In this document: positions 26,743 through 35,592 of the stretch, piece after piece
Numbering within the stretch: position 1 is the first letter of the stretch
Layout: each line of letters starts with the position of its first letter
NCBI RefSeq assembly: GCF_900155525.1
Contig: NZ_LT706952.1
Location: 1,128,624 to 1,192,623, forward strand
Reading direction: 5' to 3'
DNA from: Mailhella massiliensis
GTDB taxonomy: Bacteria > Desulfobacterota > Desulfovibrionia > Desulfovibrionales > Desulfovibrionaceae
DNA: 64,000 bases
Translations under genes and position numbers: made by a program
The notes under the pieces: generated by a model
What the model saw: the letters and a program-made list of their open reading frames with translations, nothing else
Database searches by the model: none
What the model was told of the DNA's origin: nothing

Positions 26743-27773
26743 TGCCGCTCCTCCTGCCTGTTTTCCGCTTTCTTCTCCTGTTTTGCGCCTTTTGCCGCTC
26801 CGGGAGCCTCCGGTGTACGCACGGGACGGCACAGGCTCCGGCCGAGCAGGCTCTGATAGGCGCTCCAGCTCATGCCTTCCGCATCATCCTGCGGCAGCAG
26901 GCTCCGGCACTGGGCGAGCTTGGCGTCGATGTTGTCGGCGTAATGCAGCACGAAGGCCTCGGGCGTGCAGGGTTCGCGCACGGCGCCGAACTGCAGCTCG
27001 CCGTGATGGCTGGCGATGAGGTGCTTGAAATGCATGACCAGTTCCGGCTCAAGCCCCGACTTCTTCAGGAAGGGTTCGAGCATGATGATGCCCTGCATGA
27101 TGTGCCCGAGGAGCCTGCCCTCATCGGTATATTCCGTAACCAGCAGTCCGCCCATTTCCTCAAGCTTGCCTATATCATGCATAAGAGCCGCGGCGAGCAG
27201 GGTCTGCCGGTCGAGCTCGGGATAATGACCGGCCATGAGCATACACAGCTTCGCCACGGAAAGCATGTGTTCCAGAAGTCCCCCCGCATAGGCATGATGG
27301 ACGCTCTTTGCGGCGGGAGCCGTGAGAAGACGCGGACGGATGTTCCTGTCGGAAAGTACCGCACGCATAAACTTCTTCCACGGCCTGTGCGTAAGCTCCG
27401 CCTCGCACAGGGCCTCGATCTCCTCGAGCATGTCTCCTGCGGGTCTCGGGCTGGAAGGCAGGTAGTCTTCCATGGGAAGCGCGGCAATCTCCTCATCTTC
27501 AAGCACTCGCAGATTGTCCACCGTAAGCTGAAGCTGATCGCGGTACAGGGAAACCCGGCCCTCCACTTCCACCATCTGCCCCGCCGAAAGCGCCGGCAGG
27601 GAAAGACTGAGCGGGCTCCATATCTTGGCTTCCAGCGTGCCGCTCGCATCCTTGAGCTCCAGTCTCCAGTACGGCCCGTTGCGGGACTGCTGAAGCGATG
27701 CCTGACTGACCAGATAGCAGGAGGAAAGTTCTTCGCCGGCGGATACGGCGCTGATGTTCCGGTGTTCCCTCAT
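26727..27773 (-). CDS. YhaM-like 3'-5' exonuclease (OB fold plus HD domain)
   Basis: The 348-residue protein has an N-terminal OB-fold nucleic-acid-binding domain (about residues 10-105) and a metal-dependent HD phosphohydrolase domain with HHAYAGGLLEH and HDIGK. This is the architecture of YhaM, which degrades RNA and DNA from the 3' end. The C-terminal tail is lysine- and glutamate-rich. MREHRNIS was taken as start since the extra upstream residues have no counterpart in the family. Confidence 0.82.
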   Translation of the reverse strand: MREHRNISAVSAGEELSSCYLVSQASLQQSRNGPYWRLELKDASGTLEAKIWSPLSLSLPALSAGQMVEVEGRVSLYRDQLQLTVDNLRVLEDEEIAALPMEDYLPSSPRPAGDMLEEIEALCEAELTHRPWKKFMRAVLSDRNIRPRLLTAPAAKSVHHAYAGGLLEHMLSVAKLCMLMAGHYPELDRQTLLAAALMHDIGKLEEMGGLLVTEYTDEGRLLGHIMQGIIMLEPFLKKSGLEPELVMHFKHLIASHHGELQFGAVREPCTPEAFVLHYADNIDAKLAQCRSLLPQDDAEGMSWSAYQSLLGRSLCRPVRTPEAPGAAKGAKQEKKAENRQEERQCSLL

Positions 27774-27930
27774 GGTTGCCTCGGAAGGATATTTGACTTT
27801 TGATTGCCGTTTTATACAAGAAAGCATGGGAAGCGGCACAGCAGCCGCTTCCCGCGTCATAAGTTCCTTTCTTTCCACTATATGGCGCGGAAGGGCTTGT
27901 CAAAGCCTTTCCCCCGCCCGAGGAGTCTCC

Positions 27931-28722
27931 ATGCGCATCCTCATCAGCAACGACGACGGCATATACAGTTCAAACCTTCACCTGCTCTACGCATCCCTCC
28001 GCCGGGCCGGACACGATGTGCGGGCCGTGGCGCCGGCCGAACAGCATTCCGGCGCGGGCTGCTGTCTTACGGTGCACGGCCCCATACTGACGAACAGAGT
28101 GAGCATTCCCCATGCCTCCGGCGGCCCCTTCGAAGGCATCGCCGTTTCCGGCACGCCCGCGGACTGCGTGATTCTCGCCCTGCGCGGCATCATGCCCGAA
28201 TTCCGGCCGGAACTTGTGATCTCCGGCATCAATTTCGGCCCCAACGCCGGACAGGACGTGTTCTTCTCCGGCACCGTGGGCGCGGCCATACAGGCCGCCA
28301 TGTACGGACTCCCCACCATGGCGGTGTCGCACTGCGCCCATTCCGGTATCACCATGGCCCATGCCGACCTTGCGGTACGCCTGGCCGAAGCCATGGACTG
28401 GGCGAACCTGCCCCTGCACCGCGTGTACAACCTCAACCTGCCCGACTGCCCGGCGGAAGAAATCCGCGGCCTCAAGGTATGCCGCCACAGCACCGACTGG
28501 GCCTGTCTTGACTCCTACGAGCGCCGTTTCTCCCCGAGGGGAAGGGAATATTACTGGATGATCGACCCGTTCCAGCACTTCCAGCTGGAAGATGAAGGCA
28601 CCGATAAAAGCTGGCTGCACAAAGGCTGGGCCACCCTTTCGCCTCTGAACATAGACCTCAATGATGAAGACACAGCAAAAAAGCTGAACGAAAACAAGCT
28701 CTGGGAGGCCGCTCTCTCATAA
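27931..28722 (+). CDS. surE: 5'/3'-nucleotidase SurE
   Basis: The 263-residue protein opens with RILISNDDG, the SurE metal-binding signature, followed by SGTPADCV and SGINFGPNAGQD. SurE dephosphorylates nucleoside monophosphates and short polyphosphates in stationary phase. Length and motifs are normal. The ATG follows CGAGGAGTCTCC. Confidence 0.93.
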   Translation: MRILISNDDGIYSSNLHLLYASLRRAGHDVRAVAPAEQHSGAGCCLTVHGPILTNRVSIPHASGGPFEGIAVSGTPADCVILALRGIMPEFRPELVISGINFGPNAGQDVFFSGTVGAAIQAAMYGLPTMAVSHCAHSGITMAHADLAVRLAEAMDWANLPLHRVYNLNLPDCPAEEIRGLKVCRHSTDWACLDSYERRFSPRGREYYWMIDPFQHFQLEDEGTDKSWLHKGWATLSPLNIDLNDEDTAKKLNENKLWEAALS

Positions 28723-28856
28723 AAAGGGAAAAGAGCGATTCTTTTACTCGCCATCCCTTGCGAAAATTCCCCACTGCGGATACAAAAGAAACAAAGATAC
28801 AGAGAGGCGCGCTTCTTCATGCCTCTCATGATACCCGCTCCCCGGAGGGAACCATT

Positions 28857-29780
28857 ATGCCTATTACCACTCCCAAAGAGATGTTCGCCCGCGCCTACAA
28901 AGAAGGCTATGCCATCGGCGCTTTCAACGTCAACAACATGGAAATCATCCAGGGCATCATGCAGGCAGGCGCGGAAGAGCGTTCGCCTCTGATTCTGCAG
29001 GTTTCCGCCGGGGCCCGCAAATATGCCGGTCAGGTATATATCATGAAGCTGGTGGAAGCCGCCCTTGCCGAAGCGGACATCCCGGTGGTGGTGCATCTCG
29101 ACCACGGCCCCGACTTCGAGCTGTGCAAGGCCTGCATCGACGGCGGCTTCAGCTCCGTGATGATCGACGGTTCCCACCTGCCCTTTGAAGAAAACATCGC
29201 CGTGACCAAGCAGGTGGTGGACTATGCCCACGACCGCGGCGTGTGGGTGGAAGCGGAACTCGGCCGTCTCGCCGGTGTGGAAGAACACGTCAGCTCCGAA
29301 AGCAGCATCTATACCGACCCCGATCAGGCCGTGGAATTCGCTCAGCGTTCCGGCTGCGACTCCCTGGCCATCGCCATAGGCACGAGCCACGGCGCGTACA
29401 AGTTCAAGGGTGAAGCCAAGCTCGACTTCGAACGCCTCGACAAGATTTCCTCCATGATGCCCGGTTACCCCCTGGTGCTGCACGGCGCTTCCAGCGTTCC
29501 TCAGGAATTCGTGGCCATGGCCAACGAATACGGCGGCAAGCTCGGCGACGCCAAGGGCGTGCCCGAAGACATGCTGCGCAAGGCCGCGCGTTCCGGCGTG
29601 TGCAAGATCAACATCGACTCCGACATCCGCCTCGCCATGACGGCCAACATCCGCAAGTACATGGCCGAACACCCCGAAGCCTTCGACCCGCGCGCCTATC
29701 TCAAGCCCGCCCGTCAGGCCGTGAAGGACATGGTGCAGCGCAAGATCCGCAACGTGCTCGGCAGCTCCAACAAGATCTGA
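28857..29780 (+). CDS. fba: Class II fructose-bisphosphate aldolase
   Basis: The 307-residue aldolase has GAFNVNNME, HLDHGPD, GTSHGAYKF and VLHGASS, covering the Zn2+ ligands and phosphate site of glycolytic class II enzymes. It splits fructose-1,6-bisphosphate to DHAP and glyceraldehyde-3-phosphate. It is monocistronic, with its own terminator, and is the likely housekeeping enzyme; the cluster aldolase at 1185 is a distant paralog. Confidence 0.88.
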   Translation: MPITTPKEMFARAYKEGYAIGAFNVNNMEIIQGIMQAGAEERSPLILQVSAGARKYAGQVYIMKLVEAALAEADIPVVVHLDHGPDFELCKACIDGGFSSVMIDGSHLPFEENIAVTKQVVDYAHDRGVWVEAELGRLAGVEEHVSSESSIYTDPDQAVEFAQRSGCDSLAIAIGTSHGAYKFKGEAKLDFERLDKISSMMPGYPLVLHGASSVPQEFVAMANEYGGKLGDAKGVPEDMLRKAARSGVCKINIDSDIRLAMTANIRKYMAEHPEAFDPRAYLKPARQAVKDMVQRKIRNVLGSSNKI

Positions 29781-29804
29781 CACCTTTTGCCTCCACAGGC
29801 AGAT

Positions 29805-29841
29805 GGGGCGCGCCGCCTTCGGGCGGCCGCCCTCTTTTTTT
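29805..29841 (+). terminator. Terminator after the class II aldolase
   Basis: A GC-rich stem (GGGGCG to CCGCCC with a TTC loop) is followed by seven T residues. The next 260 bases are GC-rich and hold nothing recognisable. Confidence 0.8.
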
Positions 29842-30102
29842 AACCGCCGGAAGCCGCCCTCCCCGCCTCTTCCCCCGTATTCCTTCCGCTTTTCCTCAGG
29901 CATGTGCCGGACGCCTCCTTTTCTCTGCCGCCCGACCCGGAACGGTATTTCCGGTCTGCCGGCATCCCCCTTCCCTCCTCCGTACGCGCACCTTTCCGCC
30001 CCCGAAGGCCGCGCTGCAGAACGATGACTCTTTTCTTCGTCCGCGAGCCGAAAGCACGGCTTCCGCATCCTTTTCCGCCATCACTTCTCCCGCATAATCG
30101 CT

Positions 30103-30141
30103 GCTGATAACCAGCCATTGAAAATTAATATTTTTCTTTTT
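30103..30141 (+). promoter_or_regulatory. Shared LysR-operator-like element, copy upstream of the flavoenzymes
   Basis: The element begins with the palindrome GCTGATAACCAGC and continues CATTGAAAATTAATATTTTT. Its near twin lies at 37229-37269, inverted, upstream of the transporter gene. It is 118 bases before the first flavoenzyme start and is the likely binding site of one of the two LysR proteins. Confidence 0.6.
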
Positions 30142-30258
30142 CTCCCGTGTTTCCTATGGTCTGACATAGATAGTAAAAGTCCTGCCGGCTCGGGTTCATG
30201 CACAATCTTCCCGTTTTCCGGCGTCGTCAGAAAATCATGTATCGCCAAAGGAGAGTGT

Positions 30259-32238
30259 ATGAAGCCGATTTACAAAGAAAAATACCCTCATGTGTTCGAA
30301 CCTCTCTATGCAGGCAAGAACAAGATTCGCTTCAACAACCGCTTCCACGTCGCCCCCATCGGCTCCGGGGCCACCGGCGGCGGTGAAGACAGCGACGGCC
30401 GCATCAACACCTTCGGCATCGATTACTGGATGCGCTATATCCAGGGCGGCTTCTCCCGCGTGACGCTGCCCATGGAAGTGCCCATCGACGGCAGCCACGA
30501 ACACATGTTCAATCTGAACCCCAAGACCTGCAATCAGATGAACTTCCAGCGCCTCCAGCGTGTGGTGCACGCCTTCAACGGCAAGACCTTTGCGGAATTC
30601 CTGCACGGCGGCCCCTACATGCGCGCGGGCTTCAAGAAGATTTCCGCCGACGACGAACCCCGCCTCGGTTCCCAGGCCGCCACGGTGGCGGACATGGAGG
30701 AAGTGGCCGCGCTGTTCGGCGAATACGCCCACTGGGCGCAGATAGCCAATTTCGACGGACTGCTGCTCCACTACGGCCACGGCTGGCTGTTCAACTACTT
30801 CCTCTCCCCCCTCACCAACCACCGCACCGACGAGTTCGGCGGCTCCATTGAAAACCGCTGCCGCTTCCCGCTCATGGTCATCAAGGAAATCCGCCGCGTG
30901 GTGGGCGACAGTCTGCTCATCGAGCTGCGCCTCAACGGTACCGACGGCGTGGAAGGCGGCATCACTCCCGAAGAATGCGCCGAGCAGGTCAAGATCTTCC
31001 AGGATTATGTGGACATGGTGCACATCACCTGCGGCCACCGCATCGACGCCTTCACCAGGCCCAAGATGCACCCCACCGGATTCGATCCCATGGCGCACAA
31101 CGCATGGGCCAGCGAAATCGTGAAGAAATCCGGCGTGAACATTCCCATCGGCCTTGTGGGCGGCGTGTACGATCCCATGGTGGCGGAAGAAGTGCTGGCC
31201 AAAGGCCAGGCCGACTATGTGCTCATGGCCCGCTCCGCCATGGCCGATCCCGAACTCGTCAGGAAGGCCAAGGAAGGCCGTGAAGACGACATCCGCCCCT
31301 GCCTGCGCTGCAACTACTGCATGGACCACGGCCGCCGTGTGGCCATTTCCAAGGACCTGCACCTGCTCACCTACCCCAGCTACGACCGCCAGTGCATGAC
31401 CAACCCCATGCAGTTCCAGAGCGCCCAGAAGCTGCGCATTCCCCCGGCGGAACGCTCCAAGAAGGTGGCCGTCATCGGCGGCGGCGTGGCAGGCATGGAG
31501 GCGGCGCTGAGCTGCGCCATGCGCGGACACAGCGTGGTGCTCTATGAAAAGACCGACCGCCTCGGCGGGCAGGCCCTCCTTTCCGACCCCATGTGGTTCA
31601 AGAAGGAAATGAAGCTGTTCCACGAATATCTGGAACGCCAGATAAAGAAACGCCCGGCCATCACCGTGGTGTATAATACCACGGCCACGCCGGAAATCAT
31701 CGAACAGAACGACTTCGACGCCGTCATCGTGGCCGTGGGCGCAAAGCAGGTGGTTCCGCCCATTCCCGGCGTGGACAAGGCGAAAATGTCCTTCGACGTG
31801 TTCGGCCATGAAGATACCGTGGGCAAAAAGGTGGTCATCATCGGCGGCGGCGCCATCGGCGTGGAACTCGGCATACACCTGAACGGTCTCGGCCATGAAT
31901 GCACCATCGTGGAAATGGCCGAATACCTCGCCTCGAAGGCCCAGCTCACCGAACGCACCGCCTACCTCATCCATCTGGAAAAGACCGGGGTCGACACCAT
32001 GGTGAACACCGCCTGCAGGGAAATCACCGACAAGGGCGTGTGGGTGGAAAACGAAGACGGCAGAAAGTTCCTTGAAGCCGACACCGTCATCATCGCCGTA
32101 GGTACGAAGGCCCTTGAAGAGGAACGCGAAAAATTCAAGGACACCGCCTTCGACGTCATCAGCGTGGGCGACTGCGTGGAGGCCTCCAGCATCGTACATG
32201 CCGTACACACCGGCTTCGACGCGGGCCTTACCCTGTAA
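30259..32238 (+). CDS. Old-yellow-enzyme/2,4-dienoyl-CoA-reductase-type Fe-S flavoenzyme, copy 1
   Basis: The 659-residue protein joins an N-terminal FMN TIM barrel (about residues 1-370) to a C-terminal FAD/NAD(P) Rossmann part with VAVIGGGVAGMEAA and VVIIGGGAIGVELG. This is the FadH/BaiCD layout for reducing activated C=C bonds. The Fe-S cysteines read Cys-x2-Cys-x2-Cys-x24-Cys (CLRCNYC and then QC), unlike the usual Cys-x2-Cys-x3-Cys-x11-Cys. It is paired with a close paralog, 69 bases downstream, and near an anion transporter with a matching operator. The substrate may be an unsaturated carboxylate; nothing in the sequence fixes it. Confidence 0.82.
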   Translation: MKPIYKEKYPHVFEPLYAGKNKIRFNNRFHVAPIGSGATGGGEDSDGRINTFGIDYWMRYIQGGFSRVTLPMEVPIDGSHEHMFNLNPKTCNQMNFQRLQRVVHAFNGKTFAEFLHGGPYMRAGFKKISADDEPRLGSQAATVADMEEVAALFGEYAHWAQIANFDGLLLHYGHGWLFNYFLSPLTNHRTDEFGGSIENRCRFPLMVIKEIRRVVGDSLLIELRLNGTDGVEGGITPEECAEQVKIFQDYVDMVHITCGHRIDAFTRPKMHPTGFDPMAHNAWASEIVKKSGVNIPIGLVGGVYDPMVAEEVLAKGQADYVLMARSAMADPELVRKAKEGREDDIRPCLRCNYCMDHGRRVAISKDLHLLTYPSYDRQCMTNPMQFQSAQKLRIPPAERSKKVAVIGGGVAGMEAALSCAMRGHSVVLYEKTDRLGGQALLSDPMWFKKEMKLFHEYLERQIKKRPAITVVYNTTATPEIIEQNDFDAVIVAVGAKQVVPPIPGVDKAKMSFDVFGHEDTVGKKVVIIGGGAIGVELGIHLNGLGHECTIVEMAEYLASKAQLTERTAYLIHLEKTGVDTMVNTACREITDKGVWVENEDGRKFLEADTVIIAVGTKALEEEREKFKDTAFDVISVGDCVEASSIVHAVHTGFDAGLTL

Positions 32239-32307
32239 CCATTCCTCTCCCCTCAATACTGCGGCGATCCCTTGACCGGAGGATCGCCGCCCCCTCAGGA
32301 GTACGCC

Positions 32308-34287
32308 ATGAAACCCCTATACAAGGAAAAATATCCCCACCTTTTCGAACCCATGTATGTGGGCAAAAACAAGGTACGCTTCAACAACAGGGCCCGCGTC
32401 GCCCCCATCGGCACCGGCGCCACGGGCGGCGGTGAAGACAGCGACGGCCGCATCAACACCTTCGGCATCGACTTCTGGATGCGCTTCATTCAGGGCGGAT
32501 TCTCCTCCGTGGCCCTGCCCATGGAAGTGCCCGTCGACGGCAGCCACGAACACTGCTTCAACCTGAATCCCAAAACCTGCAATCAGATGAACTTCCAGCG
32601 CTTCCAGCGCGCCGTACATGCCTTCAACGGCAGAACCTTTGCGGAATTCCTGCACGGCGGTCCCTACATGCGCGCGGGCTTCAAGAAGATTTCCGCCGAC
32701 GACGAGCCGCATCTCGGCTCCAAGGCTGCCACCAAGGGAGAACTGGAAGAAGTGGCCGCCCTGTTCGGCGAATACGCCCACTGGGCGCAGATAGCCAATT
32801 TCGACGGCCTCATGCTGCATTTCGCCCACGGCTGGCTCATCAACTACTTCCTCTCCCCCCTCACCAACCACCGCACCGACGAGTTCGGCGGCTCCATTGA
32901 AAACCGCTGCCGCTTCCCCGTGATGATCCTCAAGGAAATCCGTCGCGTGGTGGGCGACAGCCTGCTCATCGAACTGCGCCTCAACGGTACCGACGGCGTG
33001 GAAGGCGGCATCATGCCGGAGGAAACCGCCGAACAGGTCAAGATCTTCCAGGATTATGTGGACATGGTGCACATCACCTGCGGCCACCGCATCGACGCGC
33101 TCACGAGGCCCAAGCAGCATCCCACCGGATTCGACCCCGTGGCTCACAACGCATGGGCCAGCGAAATCGTGAAGAAATCCGGCGTGAGCATTCCCATCGG
33201 CGTGGTGGGCGGCATTTACAGCCCCGAAATCGCGGAAGAAGTGCTGGCCAAAGGCCAGGCCGACTATGTGCTCATGGGCCGTTCCGCCATGGCCGACCCG
33301 GAAATCATCAAAAAGGCCAAGGAAGGTCGCGAAGACGACATCCGCCCCTGCCTGCGCTGCGACTACTGCCTCGACCACGGCCGCCGCGTGGCCATTTCCA
33401 AGGATCTGCACCTGCTCACCTACCCCAGCTACGACCGCACCTGCATGGTCAACCCGCTGCAGTTCCAGAGCGCCCAGAAGCTGCGCATTCCCCCGGCGGA
33501 ACGCTCCAAGAAGGTGGCCGTCATCGGCGGCGGCGTGGCAGGCATGAACGCGGCCATCAGCTGCGCGGACCGCGGGCACAGCGTGGTGCTCTATGAAAAG
33601 ACCGACCGCCTCGGCGGACAGGCCCTTCTTTCCGATCCCATGTGGTTCAAGAAGGAAATGAAGCTGTTCCATGAATATCTGGAACGCCAGGTGAAGAAGC
33701 GCCCGGCCATCACCGTGGTGTACAACACCGCCGCCACGCGCGAAATCATCGAGGAAAACGACTTCGACGCCGTCATCGTGGCCGTGGGCGCGGAACAGAT
33801 CGTGCCCCCCATCCCCGGCGTGGAAAAGGCGAAGATGTCCTTCGACGTGTTCGGCCATGAAGACACCGTGGGCAAAAAGGTGGTCATCATCGGCGGCGGC
33901 GCCATCGGCGTGGAGCTCGGCATACACCTGAACGGCCTCGGCCATGAATGCACCATCGTGGAAATGGCCGAATACCTCGCCGCCAAGACGGAACTGACCG
34001 AACGTACCGCCTACATGATTCACCTGGAAAAGAACAAGGTCAGAACCATGGTGAACACCGCCTGCAGGGAAATCACCGACAAGGGCGTGTGGGTGGAAAA
34101 CGAAGACGGCAGAAAGTTCCTTGAGGCCGACACCGTCATCATTTCCGTAGGTACGAAGTCTCTGGTCAAGGAACGCGATCAGTTCACGGACTCGGCCTTC
34201 GACGTCATCAACGTGGGCGACTGCGTAAAGGCTTCCAGCATCGTACACGCCGTGCATACCGGCTTCGACGCAGGCCTGACGCTGTAG
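32308..34287 (+). CDS. Old-yellow-enzyme/2,4-dienoyl-CoA-reductase-type Fe-S flavoenzyme, copy 2
   Basis: This 659-residue tandem paralog of the preceding gene has exactly the same length and the same domain order and cysteine pattern (CLRCDYC). Sequence differences are scattered, for example HYGHGWLFN versus HFAHGWLIN in the barrel, so the two have diverged enough to differ in substrate or to form a heteromer. A terminator follows 20 bases after the stop, so the two genes form one transcript. Confidence 0.82.
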   Translation: MKPLYKEKYPHLFEPMYVGKNKVRFNNRARVAPIGTGATGGGEDSDGRINTFGIDFWMRFIQGGFSSVALPMEVPVDGSHEHCFNLNPKTCNQMNFQRFQRAVHAFNGRTFAEFLHGGPYMRAGFKKISADDEPHLGSKAATKGELEEVAALFGEYAHWAQIANFDGLMLHFAHGWLINYFLSPLTNHRTDEFGGSIENRCRFPVMILKEIRRVVGDSLLIELRLNGTDGVEGGIMPEETAEQVKIFQDYVDMVHITCGHRIDALTRPKQHPTGFDPVAHNAWASEIVKKSGVSIPIGVVGGIYSPEIAEEVLAKGQADYVLMGRSAMADPEIIKKAKEGREDDIRPCLRCDYCLDHGRRVAISKDLHLLTYPSYDRTCMVNPLQFQSAQKLRIPPAERSKKVAVIGGGVAGMNAAISCADRGHSVVLYEKTDRLGGQALLSDPMWFKKEMKLFHEYLERQVKKRPAITVVYNTAATREIIEENDFDAVIVAVGAEQIVPPIPGVEKAKMSFDVFGHEDTVGKKVVIIGGGAIGVELGIHLNGLGHECTIVEMAEYLAAKTELTERTAYMIHLEKNKVRTMVNTACREITDKGVWVENEDGRKFLEADTVIISVGTKSLVKERDQFTDSAFDVINVGDCVKASSIVHAVHTGFDAGLTL

Positions 34288-34306
34288 CAACACATCCCCT
34301 GCAACA

Positions 34307-34338
34307 GGGCGGAAGAGGTGCTCTTCTTCCGCCCTTTT
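34307..34338 (+). terminator. Terminator after the tandem flavoenzymes
   Basis: GGGCGGAAGAG pairs with CTCTTCTTCCGCCC and is followed by TTTT. Confidence 0.8.
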
Positions 34339-34344
34339 CGTTTA

Positions 34345-34362
34345 ATCCGCAAGCTTGCGGAT
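34345..34362. promoter_or_regulatory. Perfect 18-base palindrome upstream of the first LysR gene
   Basis: ATCCGCAAGCTTGCGGAT is fully symmetric and lies 78 bases before the LysR start. It may be an autoregulatory operator. It differs from the GGCTG-N5-CAGCC element of the flavoenzyme and transporter promoters. Confidence 0.45.
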
Positions 34363-34439
34363 ATGCCTCACGCAAGATAATAACATCTGTAGAATACATG
34401 ATTTTCCCGGCGACCGGACCCCGGGAACAAGGGGGAAAT

Positions 34440-35336
34440 ATGCGCCTTGAGCAACTGAGCCACCTCATCGAAATCAGCCGCCTGCAATCCATCAGCAAGG
34501 CGGCGGAAACGCTGCACATCTCACAGCCCGCGCTCTCCGCCTCCGTGAAAAGTCTGGAAACGGAACTCGGCTTTCCCCTGTTCAAGCGTACCAACAGGGG
34601 CATATTTCTCACCGCGGAAGGGGAAAGAATCCATGACGAAGCCGTGGGCATACTCGACATCATCGGCAACTGGCACGGTCAGAACCGCGAACGGGAACCG
34701 GAAGGAGAAATCCATCTCGCCTGTACGCCCATCATAAGCTGCTACATCACCCCCAACCTCATCGTTCCCTTTCAGAAGCGTTACCCGAAGGTCACCATTT
34801 TCGTGCACGGCTGCCAGCACTACGACATCATCGCCAGACTGCAGAAGACCAGCGCCGACATCGCCCTTACCACGCTGTCGGGCAATGCCCGGCTCATCGA
34901 GCAGATACGCGCCATGAACTGGGAACACCAGCATCTTTTTACCGACGAACGCCGCCTGTACATGGGCGCAACCCACCCCCTCGCTTCGGCAACGCTCACG
35001 CGGGAAGACCTCCGAAGGCTCCACCTGGCCTACTATTCCGATGTACGCGACCAGGTTTCCCGCAGCTATGCGCCTTTTTTCGGCGAGACCTACCGCCTTG
35101 CCAACAAGGAGGACATACTCGACCTCGTCATCAAAAACGAAGCCGTGTTCATCCAGCCCTTCCACATGTTCCGTCATAACTACCGCGTCATGGAAAAACT
35201 TCTCGTGGAAAAGAGCATCCCCCTGACGGAGGTGGACCCGAGGGCCGAGGTCTTCGCCCTGCACGCCCCGGATCTTTCCCCCATAGAACAGCTTTTCTGG
35301 GACTATCTCATCGAGAATTTTTCCTGCAATCTGTAG
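34440..35336 (+). CDS. LysR-family transcriptional regulator 1
   Basis: The 298-residue protein has the LysR helix-turn-helix (SISKAAETLHISQPALSASVKSLE) and a periplasmic-binding-like effector domain. It is paralogous to the regulator at 37430; both share the C-terminal EDILDLVI-NEAVFIQ and LIENF segments. It follows the flavoenzyme operon on the same strand and probably responds to a related anion. The 3' end carries a 45-base tandem duplication that includes its stop codon. Confidence 0.88.
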   Translation: MRLEQLSHLIEISRLQSISKAAETLHISQPALSASVKSLETELGFPLFKRTNRGIFLTAEGERIHDEAVGILDIIGNWHGQNREREPEGEIHLACTPIISCYITPNLIVPFQKRYPKVTIFVHGCQHYDIIARLQKTSADIALTTLSGNARLIEQIRAMNWEHQHLFTDERRLYMGATHPLASATLTREDLRRLHLAYYSDVRDQVSRSYAPFFGETYRLANKEDILDLVIKNEAVFIQPFHMFRHNYRVMEKLLVEKSIPLTEVDPRAEVFALHAPDLSPIEQLFWDYLIENFSCNL

Positions 35337-35402
35337 GCTCCCTGTTCAAAACCTTTCGAGAATTTTTCCTGCAATCTGTAGGCTCCCTGTTCAAAACCTT
35401 TC
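35313..35402. repeat. 45-base tandem duplication spanning the LysR stop codon
   Basis: Two perfect adjacent copies, 35313-35357 and 35358-35402, each start GAGAATTTTTCCTGCAATCT and contain the final codons and TAG of the regulator. The first copy supplies the functional stop, so the protein is unaffected. It looks like a recent replication-slippage event. Confidence 0.9.
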
Positions 35403-35545
35403 GGATGCCGTCTCCCGGCAGACAACGCATCATGCCGACCCCGGAAAGATGCAAGAAGCGTATGAACACGGGAGGAAACACCGTAGTCGTGCGGGAACGA
35501 AGGATACCCTGCCCGGCAGAAAAACGCACCGGCCTCCTGCATATA

Positions 35546-35571
35546 AAAAAAAGCCCCGCCGAAGCGGGGCG
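35546..35571 (-). terminator. Terminator of the DASS-type transporter gene
   Basis: On the minus strand GCCCCGC-TTC-GCGGGGC is followed by eight T residues, 22 bases after the transporter stop. Confidence 0.9.
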
Positions 35572-35592
35572 TTCCGGTTCCGTAACCGGTGA

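Noticed and set aside
30118-30258. N-terminal extension of flavoenzyme 1
   Set aside because: The extra 47 codons have no counterpart in the tandem copy and overlap the promoter; the ATG at 30259 has a GGAGAG leader.
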